DNA of 64,000 nucleotides from Malaya genurostris (GCF_030247185.1 NC_080570.1:118944689-119008688); one strand, 5' to 3'; shown: positions 43,150-54,223, counted from the first letter of the stretch. Notes: generated from the letters alone by a model not told the origin. A program made the numbers and translations.

Positions 43150-43812
43150 CAGCAGATACATATGTTACCATAGACTTGAAGCTATCAATTTTAACTAGCT
43201 TTCTAACTGATCCTATACTGAAATAAGCCGTGATTATTACGTGTATATTGAATTCTCAGGAATAGATAAGATCAGTTTTAGTAACACGTCAGGGCAATCA
43301 GTTCTAGATTGACCAACATTATATTCGAGAATAGAGCGAACCAGGGCGCAACTAAGAGCCTTTAAGGAATATTGGCTTTCAAAGTTCTTTGAGATACGAA
43401 ATATGACCCTAGCATCTTTTGAGCCAAAGAAATTGTGTATTCGACGTAATTTTTAAAATTAAACTTTGTATCCAATAGGAATCCTAGATTCTTGACAGTG
43501 GAATCTCGTTAGAGGACAATGTGCAAAATGGTATAGTTGAATACGATTGTAAAGCATTCTGCGAGTAAAATAGATTCCGGAATATTTTGATGCGTTCAAA
43601 ACCATTCTGTTAAGATCACACCAATTTGAGAATGTATCCAACTATTTCTGTAAGAATATGGCATCTTCAAGATCTTCAAAAAGATGAAACAATGTAAGAC
43701 CATTGGCGAACGATAGTTTTAGGCATTGCAACGAAAGGTTTAAATCATTCAAATAGAGTAAGAAAAAGTAGGGTCCAAGAAGACTACCTTGAGGTACTAC
43801 CGAGTTTGCTGG
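43150..43812 (-). pseudogene. Jockey-type non-LTR reverse transcriptase, fragment
   Basis: It reads VVPQGSLLGPYFFLLYLNDL (RT motif with PQGS and NDL). The catalytic box is FANGL instead of Y/F-ADDL, so both catalytic Asp are lost. Next come a stop, LDTFSNWCDLNRMVLNASKY, and after a frame change VKNLGFLLDTKFNFKNYVEY and SLAQKMLG. That is the canonical order of RT palm and thumb in the Jockey clade. The 5' part, including endonuclease, and the 3' end are missing or too decayed. It is not clearly the partner of the ORF1-only elements. Confidence 0.85.
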
Positions 43813-43914
43813 AAAAGATTCGGCTGTGTAGTAACAGATTTAACTGTCATTGCTTGTTGAAATTGATTCAGCGATCTCCTGGAAAATTGAACGAATGGAA
43901 AAAAAATCATTGAA

Positions 43915-43942
43915 ACACACACACACACACACACACACACAT
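43915..43942. repeat. (CA)n microsatellite, about 28 bp
   Basis: A pure AC/CA tract, followed by a family A-like tail phrase (TTTTTCGATCATTAGGGATC). Confidence 0.9.
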
Positions 43943-44039
43943 TTTTCGATCATTAGGGATCTCCAAAAACCTTGGTAATACATTCCTTATGTGGAATTGG
44001 ACCTTCTGTCTCAACAGACTTCGCAGCTACTGATACTAA

Positions 44040-44130
44040 GAATCCTACTAAGTCGGAGCTCGAACATACTCGAACAACTGACTTGTAATACTAGTGCCCT
44101 ATGCATTGAACCATCAACCGGGTCCAGGAA
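44040..44130 (-). repeat. tRNA-like SINE remnant
   Basis: On the minus strand GATGGTTCAATGCAT (A-box-like) is followed about 47 bases later by TGTTCGAGCTCCGAC (B-box-like). The spacing fits a tRNA-derived SINE head. No cloverleaf, tail or target duplication was established. Confidence 0.4.
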
Positions 44131-44284
44131 TCTTCGAGGCTCCGATTGAAAGACCGTTTTTTCAGCCATTTTTAAGGTTTCTATTGAGAAAGACGAAAAT
44201 GTACCCTTTTCTACTAATGAAAAGTAAGGTAATTAGGCTTATCGGTAAATGAGCCAGAATTGAAATGTAATTTCAAAAAAAAAA

Positions 44285-44597
44285 ATACCACCATCCTGAA
44301 ACTACAGCGACTTGGATTTCCCCCACGATTAACCAGACGGTTGCAAACATATGAGAGGATGAGCGGTGTTTATCAGAATTGATAACCCGCACGTCAAAAT
44401 CTACTCGAAATGCAAATCGATGATCCTCAAAGAAGTCACTTGGGACCGCTAATCTTCGTATTATCAATCAACGATCTCTGTACTAGTATAAAATCTGGAG
44501 AACTATTCTCTGTCAATGATCTAAAAATCTTCCGTTTCATTACTTCCAATCTCGAATTTGTAGTACTTCGAGAAGACATAAATAGTATTGAGTAAAG
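44285..44597 (+). pseudogene. Jockey-type reverse transcriptase, second fragment
   Basis: It reads LKLQRLGFPPRLTRRLQTYE, then stops, then QRSHLGPLIFVLSINDLCTS and SVNDLKIFRFITS, with LREDINSIE near the end. It has the same RT motifs as at 43150-43812 but on the opposite strand, and it is a different sequence. The catalytic YADD is SVND. It stops at 44597. This is a short relic of another insertion event. Confidence 0.82.
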
Positions 44598-45756
44598 GTG
44601 TTTGTTTAAAGGTATGCTGATTAATATAAGTAAATGTGTAATTATTCAGTGCTTCAGAGGGTAGCATGTTTTGCGCTGTTTCGAATACACCCTTCGAGTC
44701 CAAGTTGTTCTTGTTGAAAGACTGGATTGCAGTCGTGATTTTGATGTATTACTTGACAAAATACTCCCCTTTTCAGATCATATTTCCGCAACGCAACGGT
44801 GAAGGCATTTGCAATTCAAATAGGTCAGGCTAGTGATCCTATTGGTGAAGTGTATTTAAACCCTTTAATGTGATTTTTCCATGTTTTTTTTAGATTATAC
44901 CAGATTTGGACGTTTGATACATTTTTAGATTTTTGGCATCAAAATATTTTTTTTCTTTAGTTTTGCGGTTTATTTTAACGCGAATTTCTGAAGTTACGCG
45001 GTTTTTTTTACGTGATACGTATCCTCCGCGTCAAAAGAGACCTCAGTGTACGTCTTATGAGTAAGACTAGCTGTTTGAGTATTAATAATATTTCTATTCT
45101 GATTATGAGTGTTCTATGTAGGAGCGTGTATGAGGAAAATATTCAAATGCGTGCAATATCATATGATCCCAAAGTGTAATTAGCTGGTTCCAAAGACTTA
45201 AGATTTAGATACGGTCGGTAATAAATAGGACATGGAATGCCAATTAGACTATTGGTAAAATCGGAAACTAAGAATTGTTTATTTAAAACTGAAGAACACA
45301 AATAAATACGCGTCGATTGCTTGCCATTTGTAAGGGATCGGGAGTCTTTATTCAAGTTTTGAATCCATTTGATGCAAACTTTGCTTTAAAGCGGGGCTAG
45401 TCGATACAATGGTAACATTCGGAGTTTTTAGACCACCGCTGCTGACGGAATCGAAACTGGAAACTGAAGTAAGTTGGAGTGGCCGAGAGAAACAAAGATT
45501 TTAATTTTCATTGCTATACGAAAACAGGAAAAATCACCGGTCCTACGTTAAATAACTGACTATATTTAGCTACGTAACGAATGCAATTTTTGATTAAAAC
45601 ATCACAAAACAATGATGCAACTAGCCGACCAAAAATCTCCACAAGATAAACTCGCATGGTGGGCTGCCCTCAATTTTCCACAAGTTAAGAGTTTATTTAA
45701 GAGAGAAACCACGAACCACGAAGTGCAGAGGAAAAAAATCACACCGTACTACTTAC
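44598..45756. other. Repeat fragments; no gene
   Basis: About 44870-45055 is an ACGCGG-family fragment ending with the terminal motif inverted (GACCTCAGTGTA). 45050-45170 and 45350-45420 match 11088-11200 and 11740-11820. GTGTATTTAAACCCTTTAAT occurs at both 42760 and 44848. No coding exon is recognised up to 45756. Confidence 0.5.
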
Positions 45757-46040
45757 CCCATCAACAGCTCTAGCGGTAAACGAAAAAAAAGCATAATTAC
45801 TGTAAAATATAGTAATAACAAATTGTAACTAATTGCTTGCTGGATCCTCCACCGTGCCGAAGAAGCTCGACCGCGATCGGGTAGATGCTTGGCGTAGTCC
45901 CGATTTAAAGCAAGTTGTTTTTTCGTGGCTCTTTGCATTCGCCCCGAAAACAGAACTGGGTCGAAGATTTTCCGGTCAAATTCCGTAAGTTTCGGGATGG
46001 GTTTCTTCTTGATGGCATCAACACTGCCGCCAGGCGATTG
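45757..46040 (-). CDS. Probable host exon encoding a basic segment followed by a membrane-type segment
   Basis: The minus-strand frame reads SPGGSVDAIKKKPIPKLTEF, then DRKIFDPVLFSGRMQRATKK and DRGRASSARWRIQQA. A hydrophobic stretch, NLLLLYFTVIMLFFRLPLEL, follows. The exon ends ATGGG|GTAAGT, a perfect donor, in phase 2. An in-frame TAA at 46062-46064 and AG acceptors near 46041 and 46053 limit the 5' end. Codon use and composition are unlike the transposon relics around it. I do not recognise the protein. The hydrophobic part could instead be retained intron sequence if splicing occurs earlier. Confidence 0.45.
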
Positions 46041-46053
46041 CTTAAAGTTTAAC

Positions 46054-46880
46054 TGATTGAGTTATTTTGCCACGCAAGTTACGTAAAATGGAAAGTAGGA
46101 GAAAGCGAAATGGGTGGAAAATTTCCCGGTAAACAAAGAGCCACCATCCGCTGTTCGGGGGTGCAAAAGTCAAATCTACACTATGCTGCTAACTTAACAA
46201 GTGCGGTGGAATAGAGAGAAATAAAAAAAATAAAAACATCACAACGGTTATTGGGGCGTCACTTTCATTGTCCGACCGACCGAGGTGTGATCATCTCATG
46301 TGGATTGTGCAATTAATTTTGGCATCCATTCGGCGGCCTCCCAACAACAGACAGACCCAAAACAATGCTGCTAGCTGTCATCAGGGTGAAACGGGGCAAT
46401 GGTGGTGGTGGTGTTGTGTAGTGAATCTAAAATTCAGTTGGTTACATCTTACTTCAAACTGTAGATTCATCGTAATCTGAAATGCATGCGAAACCTTACG
46501 AGCAGAATTTTACATTTTCACTCTCCGATTTCTTTCGACACGGTTTGGTGGTTAACATTGCGGCTTCGTATGGGATTTTTTCCAACTGTTTAAAGTTGTT
46601 AGGAATATAAAGTTTGTATTTCTATTCATGGTTTAATTTTGTTTAGCATAATGTCGAAATTTTCGATTCATGTGCTATAAAATTATCATTAACGGAACAT
46701 TTTGTTTTATTTAGATCCTCTACTGAATAATCGGGGGCTGATTTTGCGGGAGAAATACGCATTTCACTGCCTGAGTTGCTAGGAAGGATACATCAAATTT
46801 TAGCATATTTAGGATATATATCCTGATTGTTTATGAGCAACCTAGTAAATATCTTAAAAATAAATTCACGGTATATTAAT
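46054..46880. other. No gene recognised
   Basis: This is flanking, possibly intronic or upstream DNA of the exon above. GGTGGTGGTGTTG near 46401 is a short triplet repeat. Nothing else stands out. Confidence 0.35.
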
Positions 46881-47780
46881 ATGAAAATAAATGAAAGAGC
46901 TTATATGCCAATATTTTCAAGTTATCTCTAATATTCCTAAATCCCAGAATCGATTTTTTTTTTTCAAAATGTCTCGAGGTTACACTAGATTTCGACGTTT
47001 CAGACAATTCTAAGACATTTGACGTCAAAAAAACAAATTTCGATTTCGGAAATCTCAAAACTTTTCAAAGTCCCAGAGTCGATTATTTCCAAAAAAAAAT
47101 TAATTAACACTAGATCTCTACGTTTCATGTATCTCTTAGACATTTGACATCAAACAAATTTTCTCCCGTTTTGCGGTTTATTCCTATGCGGATTTCCGAT
47201 GTTACGCGGCCTCAAATTAAAATTCCCAAAGTCGTTTTTTCAAAAAGGTTTCTTTTAGATTGCACCATATCTCAACATTTCATGCATGTCTAAAACATTT
47301 GGCATCAAAAAAAAATCGTATTTCGGAAATCTCAAAATCCCAGTCTACTTTTCGAGATTACACCAGATCCGGATGTTTCATGCATTTCTAATACAGTTTG
47401 CAGAAAAAAAAATCTATAATTTTGCGGTTTTTTTCTACGCGGATTTCCGAAGTTACACGTTCTCAAATTCTCAAAAAGTCCTAAAGTCATCTTTGTTCCA
47501 AAATTTTTCTTTTTTACATTTTTTTTAGATTACATCATATCTCAACGTTGCATGCATTTCTAAAGCATATTGTTTTCATGCATTTTTAATGCAATTCCGG
47601 AAATCTCAAACTTTTTCCAAAACGACCTAAAAAAATTTGAGATTACACCAGTTTTATGCATTTCTAAGATATTTGGCATAAAAAAAATCTTTAGTTTTGC
47701 GGATTTTTACGCGGATTTCCGAAGTTACGCGGTTTTTACGCGGTACGAATCCCTCGCACAGATTGATGAAAATAAATTTT
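46881..47780. repeat. ACGCGG-family cluster
   Basis: There are at least five rounds of 'gattacaccagatctcgacg', 'tttcatgcatttctaa', 'acatttggcat' and 'acgcggatttccgaagttac', in both fresh and decayed forms. The terminal GACCTCAGTG motif was not seen, and the transposase remnant is absent. Open frames here are repeat artefacts. Confidence 0.65.
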
Positions 47781-47948
47781 AAGACAAATACATTATATTT
47801 TTTCGGCAGCCGGCTGCCCAGATCAATTTATTTATTTAGATGAAAATAGCAAACAGAGACCAAAGTAACAGCAAATTTTACTTTCATATCAGGATTTGTT
47901 ATTTCTAAGGCTACATGTTCTTGATATTTTCTTTAGGTGTCAAGAAAT

Positions 47949-48403
47949 GGGAGCGGGTCATTTCGCCGAAAGCCGTTTCGCTGAAAATCGTTACGCCGAA
48001 TGCCATTTCGCCGAATGGGTAATTACGTCGAAAGAGTTATTTTTTACAAAAGGGTAATTCTGAAAACATAATACATAAGCCGCATTAGATATTTTTCCAT
48101 CTGCAATCAGTTATCAGAAAATACCGCAAACAATTGCCTGATCAACAAGTTTTTTTTAGTAATTCCGTTCTGAGGATCATGAATAAACCTACAAAAATAA
48201 TTCAAGTCTCTGAATCATTTCAGAAGTACGATTGCAGGTCAACAAAACGGGAGTTAAAATAATTGTTTTTTTTTACTTTATTTTATCAATTCCAATCACG
48301 ATATTAAGACTGAAGAATTCGGCAAAATTGCCCTTTCGGCGAAATGACTCTTTCGGCGAAATGGCATTCGGCGAAACGGGTTTCGGCGAAATAATTCTGA
48401 TCC
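47949..48403 (+). mobile_element. TTCGCCGAAA-type MITE, complete, perfect 8-bp target duplication
   Basis: It begins GGGAGCGGGTCATTTCGCCG and ends GGCGAAATAATTCTGATCC. It is flanked by CAAGAAAT at 47941-47948 and 48404-48411. Terminal arrays have four or five 18-20-bp units on each side, in inverted orientation. It is 455 bp with no coding frame. This copy best defines the family's ends. Confidence 0.85.
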
Positions 48404-48428
48404 CAAGAAATAGTATAATAACTGTTTA

Positions 48429-49372
48429 CAGGATCCGACACTCGAAGTGTAACCAATTAAAAAGGCCATAAATTCAGTTTGGAAAATTACTTTTACTTAA
48501 TTCAAAGTACAAAATGTGTAAAAATAATACAAAATTCAGAATCAATTCACTTTTGCTCGATATGACCACCTTTTGCCTTGACTTGATGACTTGAGAGAGC
48601 GAAGGAGTTGCTTCGTTTGGCCGAAAGTGGTCAATTTCCGAACAATGTATTTTCTGACGAGAAAATTTTTCCAATCGAGCAATTCATAAACTCTCAAAAC
48701 GATAGGGTTTACTTGACCGACCGTTCATACGAGAATTTGAGTCATCGATTGGTCACCAGGAGGCAGCACCCGCAACAGATAATGGTTTGGGCCGCTGTAA
48801 CCGCAGATGAGCGCTCTCCAATCGTTTTCATCGGGCCTGGCATCAAGGTAAATGCGACATATTATCGGGAAAGTATTCTGGAGGTTGCTTTGAAGCCGTG
48901 GGCAGACAAACATTTCGGTGGCAGACCATGGACGTTTTAGCAGGACTCGGCACCGTCTCACAAAGCTCGAGTGAACCAAGAATGGCTGAAAAACAACGTT
49001 CAGAACTTCATCACGTCCACACAATGGCTCTCGAATTCACCAGATGCGAATCCAATGGATTATTCTCTTTGGGCCATTTTGGAGAGCAAAGTCCGAACTA
49101 AAAGATACACCAGTCTCGAGGCACTGAAAAAAGTTATTGTCCGCGAGTGGGCCAAAATACACCTGCAAGTCGCATTCGGGCAGCTTGCGATTCGTTTTTT
49201 GACCGTCTCAAGGCCATAGTCAAGGCAAAAGGTGGTCATATCGAGCAAAAGTGAATTGATTCTGAATTTTGTATTATTTTTACACATTTTGTACTTTGAA
49301 TTAAGTAAAAGTAATTTTCCAAACTGAATTTATGGCCTCTTTAATTGGTTACACTTCGAGTGCCGGACCCTG
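48429..49372 (+). mobile_element. Tc1/mariner DD37D (maT-like) transposon with about 159-bp inverted ends
   Basis: Its ends CAGGATCCGACACTCGAAGT and the inverse of CAGGGTCCGGCACTCGAAGT are flanked by TA (48427-48428, 49373-49374). The similarity of the two ends continues for about 159 bp, and the inner part of the right repeat overlaps the transposase C-terminus. Total 944 bp. The gene inside lacks its N-terminal third. Confidence 0.88.
48608..49254 (+). pseudogene. DD37D transposase, N-terminally deleted
   Basis: It starts abruptly after the left repeat with LRLAESGQFPNNVFSDEKIF, containing the first catalytic Asp. VTRRQHPQQIMVWAAVTADE follows, then TF-stop-QDSAPSHKARV with the second Asp, and SPDANPMDYSLWAILESKV. 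There are 37 residues between the second Asp and the Asp of MDY, hence DD37D. A CAG to TAG change at 48938-48940 and a frameshift near 49185 break it. The end CDSFFDRLKAIVKAKGGHIE follows in the shifted frame, with the stop at 49252-49254. The N-terminal DNA-binding domain is missing. Inactive. Confidence 0.88.
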
Positions 49373-49743
49373 TAATATCTATATTATTCATTTTATCTCA
49401 TTTTGTTATTAATGAAATATTTTAATTGTATTTAGTCCAACTGATCTAATAGTACCATCTTCGAACAAAACGTAATTTTTATACTGCCTCAGAGTTAAAT
49501 AAGCAGAATGTTTATAACATCATTCTATTCTGAATGTTAAAATAACAACTCTCTGAGTCTTCTAGAAATATTTTACTCTGAGTTTGATATTACAATGATA
49601 GAATTTGCTACTTTGTTATCCTTTTACGCCGATTCAATTATTAGCTCAACTCTTATTTTAAACAAAGAAGTTACCATTGAGTGATTTTGAGTGTTTTTTT
49701 TAAATAAAGTTTGCTATTGTCTTGCAATGCATTTCTACCCGGG

Positions 49744-50592
49744 ATACCACCAATCTAGCATCATATTTTGTTTTCGTGACAAGTAGTCATAGAAGAAACG
49801 TGAAACGTATGAAGTCAGTTGATTTTCGTCTAAAAAATCTCTCTGGTTCTTAAAATGATTCAATATTATTAACCACCACACATGCCTTGACCTCTCATGT
49901 CAGAAAAGACATGTCAAATTTCAGTGCGATGAACCGTGAAAGGGTCGAAAATCAGAAAATCACCGGAAAATTTTAAAAAATACATAAAATAGTGTTGGAC
50001 CGAAAAGTGGAGTTGCGCGAGTTAAAAAATGTAACAAGGATTATTGCTTAGAGCACACACCATATTTTAGATGGAATTCTGTTTGAGCCTGAAAAATACG
50101 AACACGAGTGCAATTCGGAAGCGTGTTCGGCCATGCTGATATGGTATCGAGATATCGAGGACTGTTGGCGTTTATTGGTAACTTTTGGTGAAACTTGGAT
50201 TCACAACTACACGACAGACGAAATCCCTACGAAATGATTTCGAATGAATAAAAAAAAAATGATCTTACAATACAATGCGAAAACATAAAAGAGCATCTCC
50301 ACTTAAATCCACAATTTTTAGCTCCAATGACAATAAAACAAATCAACTCACGCGAGGGGATCATCAAAGCGGGGTAGAAATATTTTGCAGATCCTACGGA
50401 ACATTTTTTCTTGGACGGGATCAAAAAGTTTTCAAATGACTAGAGAAGTGTATCGGTCTAACATGGGACTAAATTAAATGGAATCAGAAACATTTTTGAA
50501 GCTAAAGTTTGCATCTAAATTTATTCGTTTTCGCTGGTCTACTCAAGTTAATGTTCTACACCTTAGTCTGGTTTGAACAAATATTGTCGAAA
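49744..50592. other. No gene recognised
   Basis: Some phrases near 50040-50220 ('cggccatgctgatatgg') hint at a decayed transposase, but no frame can be followed. Otherwise AT-rich. Confidence 0.35.
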
Positions 50593-50594
50593 TA

Positions 50595-50745
50595 CACTGA
50601 GGTCTTTTTTTATGCGGTTTTTTACGCGACTTTTTTATGCGAATTTTCAGAGTTATGCGGTTTTTATACGAATTTTCAGAGTTATGCGGTTTTTTTATGC
50701 GTTTTTTAAGCTGAACGTAAATTCGCAGAAAAAAAGACTTCAGGG
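50595..50745. mobile_element. 151-bp MITE of the ACGCGG family with TA duplication
   Basis: CACTGAGGTCTTTTTTTATG at the left and the inverse of CCCTGAAGTCTTTTTTTCTG at the right are inverted ends, flanked by TA at 50593-50594 and 50746-50747. The interior is three or four 'gaattttcagagttatgcgg' units. TA targets and the transposase remnant linked to the same units in the 33-kb array place this family with Tc1-like elements. Confidence 0.75.
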
Positions 50746-51094
50746 TACTCAACACGTCAATTTTGTTAAACTAAATATAAAATTGTTTGACAAACCAAAA
50801 TATTCACCAGGTTTATTATTTATAGAAAAAGGTTTCGGAATAAAGCATTATAAGTTAGATTTCCCTCAAATTTTCATAAAATACACAGCTACAATTAATT
50901 TATGTCACTATATCATTGCTTTGATAAAAACCTCATCCAGTGGTAGCTTCCTAAATTCACCCAAAACAGCGTCTCTTCATCGTGAAACTTGTGTTTCGGA
51001 AAGATTCTCCAACTGACCTGCCAAACCAAGAAATGGTTTTGGAGAATTAGTTGTTTTTCTTCCTGCTTCAATAGAAACTGTAGGTCTACCATTC
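50746..51094. other. No gene seen
   Basis: This is AT-rich sequence between two MITEs. The 147-residue frame starting inside the MITE at 50573 is not supported as a gene. Confidence 0.4.
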
Positions 51095-51655
51095 CCGATC
51101 AGATGCACATAACAAAATCATTACACAAGTATAACAACAGTTGGTATGTATAACAATTTGTGTTATTTCGAGATATTTGACAAATGAAAACAGTTGAAAG
51201 TTAAAACTTATGATAACAATATAATAACAAAATCAGTTATGATGTTTTATTTTCATTTGCAAGACTCATAATAATTTCAATAAACTAAAAGAAAAAATCA
51301 GATCACTGAATAAATTATTCTTTAATGAAGAAAAATCATTCGAGAATTTTGGATTGAAACGATGCTAAAAGTTAGCTGTGATATAGTTTTTCTGTGTTGA
51401 ATTTGATATCTAATTTATTACAACTATTGTTATAAGTTTCTGTTTTCGGACTTTTGTAGTTATATCAAATTTAAAAATAATTGTGATACAAACGTTTCAA
51501 ATTCTGTTACGATTTTGTTCCCGCTAGAGTTTTTTTTGTTATGGTTTTTGTTATTTTAACAGCTTACCAGCCAAAAATATCTCAAAATTTGTTACAAAAT
51601 ATTTCTGAAATAAATTACTTCAGTTGTTATTATTCTGTTATTACCATCTGATCGG
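51095..51655. mobile_element. MITE with CCGATCAGATG ends, rich in TTGTTAT motifs
   Basis: CCGATCAGATGCACATAACA at 51095 and the inverse of CCGATCAGATGGTAATAACA at 51655 form inverted ends. Many TTGTTAT/ATAACAA motifs lie near both. About 561 bp, non-coding. Target duplication not resolved. Confidence 0.65.
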
Positions 51656-52137
51656 TTACACATATATTTTTGAAAATTTTGAATTAAAATGGATAGTGGT
51701 GCGATAATGCCTCTCTTCTGCCATTTAAATATTCTCAATTAAATGTTTATTAAATTCTATCCTCGGCCATTTGGGTATTGTGAAAATTTATTTATATAAA
51801 AAAAAATATTTGCTTAGATAACTAAAGAGTCGCAACTTCATATCCCAAGAGCCGCATGTGACTCGTGAGACGCACGTGACCGATCCCTGTTGTAGTCGAA
51901 CGGAATTGCCATATTCGGAATAGAGACAAGTGATGTGAACACATTGAACTCACAACAATCCAGACGACTTAGAATATGAATTAGAAAACTAAATTCATAA
52001 TTCAATTTCAGTTAATAAAAGAAACGTATGAAATAAAGCAAACTACAAACAGCAACTAAGCGAAACACTTCCAGCGAAAGCACCTCTAACGAATCACCAC
52101 TTGAGAATAAGCGGTAAGGGACGAATACGAATTGAGC
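51656..52137. other. No gene seen
   Basis: AT-rich; nothing recognised. Confidence 0.4.
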
Positions 52138-52545
52138 TCACCACCATCTATAGCGTTCAAGAACTAGGAATAATATGAAAGAAGACAAATATTTTTTCCA
52201 GATTAGACTATTCTTAAAAGCTTTTTGTTGATCGAAGTTATAGTCAACAAGTCGCCACATTAAAAAAGAAACTGCAAAGGGAAACCCTTGAAATTGTGGC
52301 TTTTTACGGCATGGAAGCAGGAACCTAATGGATCTATCCTTGACTACATTTTTTGCCGCCAGATTCCACACGGCCTCTAGGCTGGTCCTGTCTGGAAAAA
52401 TAGGTACTATCAATCTTCAAGTGAATCCCAGCCCCAATGTTCAGAACTGGGTTCAAACAAAACGGTTTAGCAGCGGTTGGGACAAAAACTAGGCTGTGTT
52501 CGTCTGCAAGCGAAAACGACATTAGTGGTAAGCAATTAACATACA
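52138..52545 (-). repeat. Dispersed repeat shared with 62390-62560
   Basis: CATGGAAGCAGGAACC, ATTCCACACGGC, CTCTAGGCTGGT and AATAGGTACTATCA occur here in the same order as near 62402-62515. On the minus strand both copies read VPI-PD-TSLEAVWN-like peptide (here TSLEAVWNLAAKNV), with different breaks. This suggests a coding segment of an unrecognised, probably retrotransposon-derived, element. Confidence 0.5.
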
Positions 52546-53869
52546 AATAAGACTGTGAAAATCAATTACTAGATTTTGTCAATAGTGACCAAGACGTCTA
52601 TAAAACAGGGATTACTCTTACAATACAATTAGTACAAAACTATCCATGTTTGACTCAAATCGGACAACACAAAACATGTAAAATAAAGTTTTTAAGTTTT
52701 TTTTTCTGTTTCTTCTTAACCTGATATTAGCTACCAATGTTAAAACTGTGAAACCTCTAACCAAACCACCAACTCTTCTGGTTCTGATAATGCACCGTTG
52801 CTTCTCTGGCTTCCGTCATATGCAAATCTAGATGTCCAGATGATGCAGACCAACGTGACGTTTGAGATTTATGCAACCATTGTTTCCCCCTCCCCCTTTC
52901 CGTTAACTAACCGATCATTAGGTAGGAAGCTCTTCGCTTTTTACTTCTAATTTTTAATAGAGCACATCGTAGAGATTTTTTCCAGTAGGGTAGCAAGAAG
53001 AAGAGAAAAAACGAACTATGAATGGCCGCACCAAACCCAAGTACACTCATCGAAGCACGTGTACCAAACTGGACGTGTCAAAGTAATGATTCAGGAGGCG
53101 TACGATCGGTTCGGCTCAACAATCGGCAGAGAAAGTGCTGCCACTTGGCTTGGCGGTTGTCTAAAAATTTATCTACGCTTGCTCGGTAGCCTGTAATTAG
53201 TTCTGCTGTTGAGAGATGCAAAAGTCGTTACAAAAGTGCACCGTCCGGAAGAGGAAGAGAGAGAGAGTCTATGTGTGTAGTGACTACTCCACTCATCAGT
53301 CGTTGTAAATTATCACCGTCGGTGTCCATTGGCAAGGGTTACGATGTTTTCTTTAAAGGTTCCGAACGCTGAATGCCCCCCAAAATATGATGAAAAAATT
53401 GTTTCGGCGCCAGGAACGGGACGGAACACGTGCCGGATCGAAATGATCGAATGTGCGAATGATTGATGGCCGGTTGGATGGTCTATGATATAAGTTAAGA
53501 GCGAAGTAGCATCATAATTCGTAACTAGTGGTGCGCAAACGATGCAATTATCGGACCACTGCGCTCGATCGGCGCGGCAGCTGCAGGAGAGAAGCGTGGA
53601 TTTTCGATCAGCTGGTAGCTTTATTGGGAAGTATTTTATTTTTTTGACAGGAGAAAGTTTGTATGATTAAGTTATTAGTTGCGATTTGGAGAGGTATATG
53701 ATTGAAGAAAGGACTACATGAGAGCGCAGGTCACAACCTTTTTTTGATAGTCGAAAAGAAACTACTATTTTCAACCGAAACAGCCTAATCGAAGGGTTAA
53801 GACTTTAATATTGGTGTATCTACACAACGACTTTACAAATGGCAATTTACAATCTTACAAAAACGGCCA
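52546..53869. other. No gene recognised
   Basis: This is mixed DNA with GAGAGAGAGAGA near 53254 and a GC-richer part at 53400-53600. There is no coding evidence beyond chance frames. Confidence 0.35.
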
Positions 53870-54223
53870 TTGTTGCACAATGCGAAAGCAATTTTCTTCG
53901 CAGTCTTTGAGCGGAAATTCAAAAGAGAAATATCAGTTTGTTTAGAACATTTTTCTAAACAAACTGACTTTTTTTTTCGTGAAGATTTTTCAAGCAGTAG
54001 CGGAGGAAACTGCTCTAGGGTTTTTCATCAATGGCTGTTTCCTGAGATTGTATGTCGAACCTTAAGCGACATTCGAGGTAATGTCAAAGAACTTCTGAAA
54101 ACTCCAGTTCTATTATATGATAACCAACCGAAACGAATACATTCTGCCCTTACTGAAGTCTCACGGAAAAGACTCTTATTTGGGTGGATTTGGCAACTTG
54201 CCACTAGGCTCGACAAAAATTAA
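53870..54223 (+). CDS. Hypothetical 117-residue frame, unrecognised
   Basis: The frame starts MLHNAKAIFFAVFERKFKRE and contains VLLYDNQPKRIHSALTEVSR. No domain, splice signal or second copy is recognised. An overlapping antisense frame exists. It may be chance or a decayed element; listed because it is one of the longest frames outside repeats. Confidence 0.15.
   Translation: MLHNAKAIFFAVFERKFKREISVCLEHFSKQTDFFFREDFSSSSGGNCSRVFHQWLFPEIVCRTLSDIRGNVKELLKTPVLLYDNQPKRIHSALTEVSRKRLLFGWIWQLATRLDKN

Larger units (their letters stand above)
47815..49743 (-). mobile_element. CCCGGGTAGA-ended element, copy 3, interrupted twice
   Basis: On the minus strand it starts at CCCGGGTAGAAATGCATTGC (49743) and matches copy 2 (11274-11735) over its length, down to about 47820. 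Two inserts split it: the TTCGCC MITE (47949-48403) and the DD37D element (48429-49372). The 25 bases between the inserts (AATAGTATAATAACTGTTTA) match copy 2 exactly, which proves both insertions are in this host. Net length about 0.5 kb. Confidence 0.8.

Noticed and set aside
50573..51016. 147-residue plus-strand frame
   Set aside because: Its first third is the ACGCGG MITE itself. The rest has no motif, and the frame crosses the MITE boundary.
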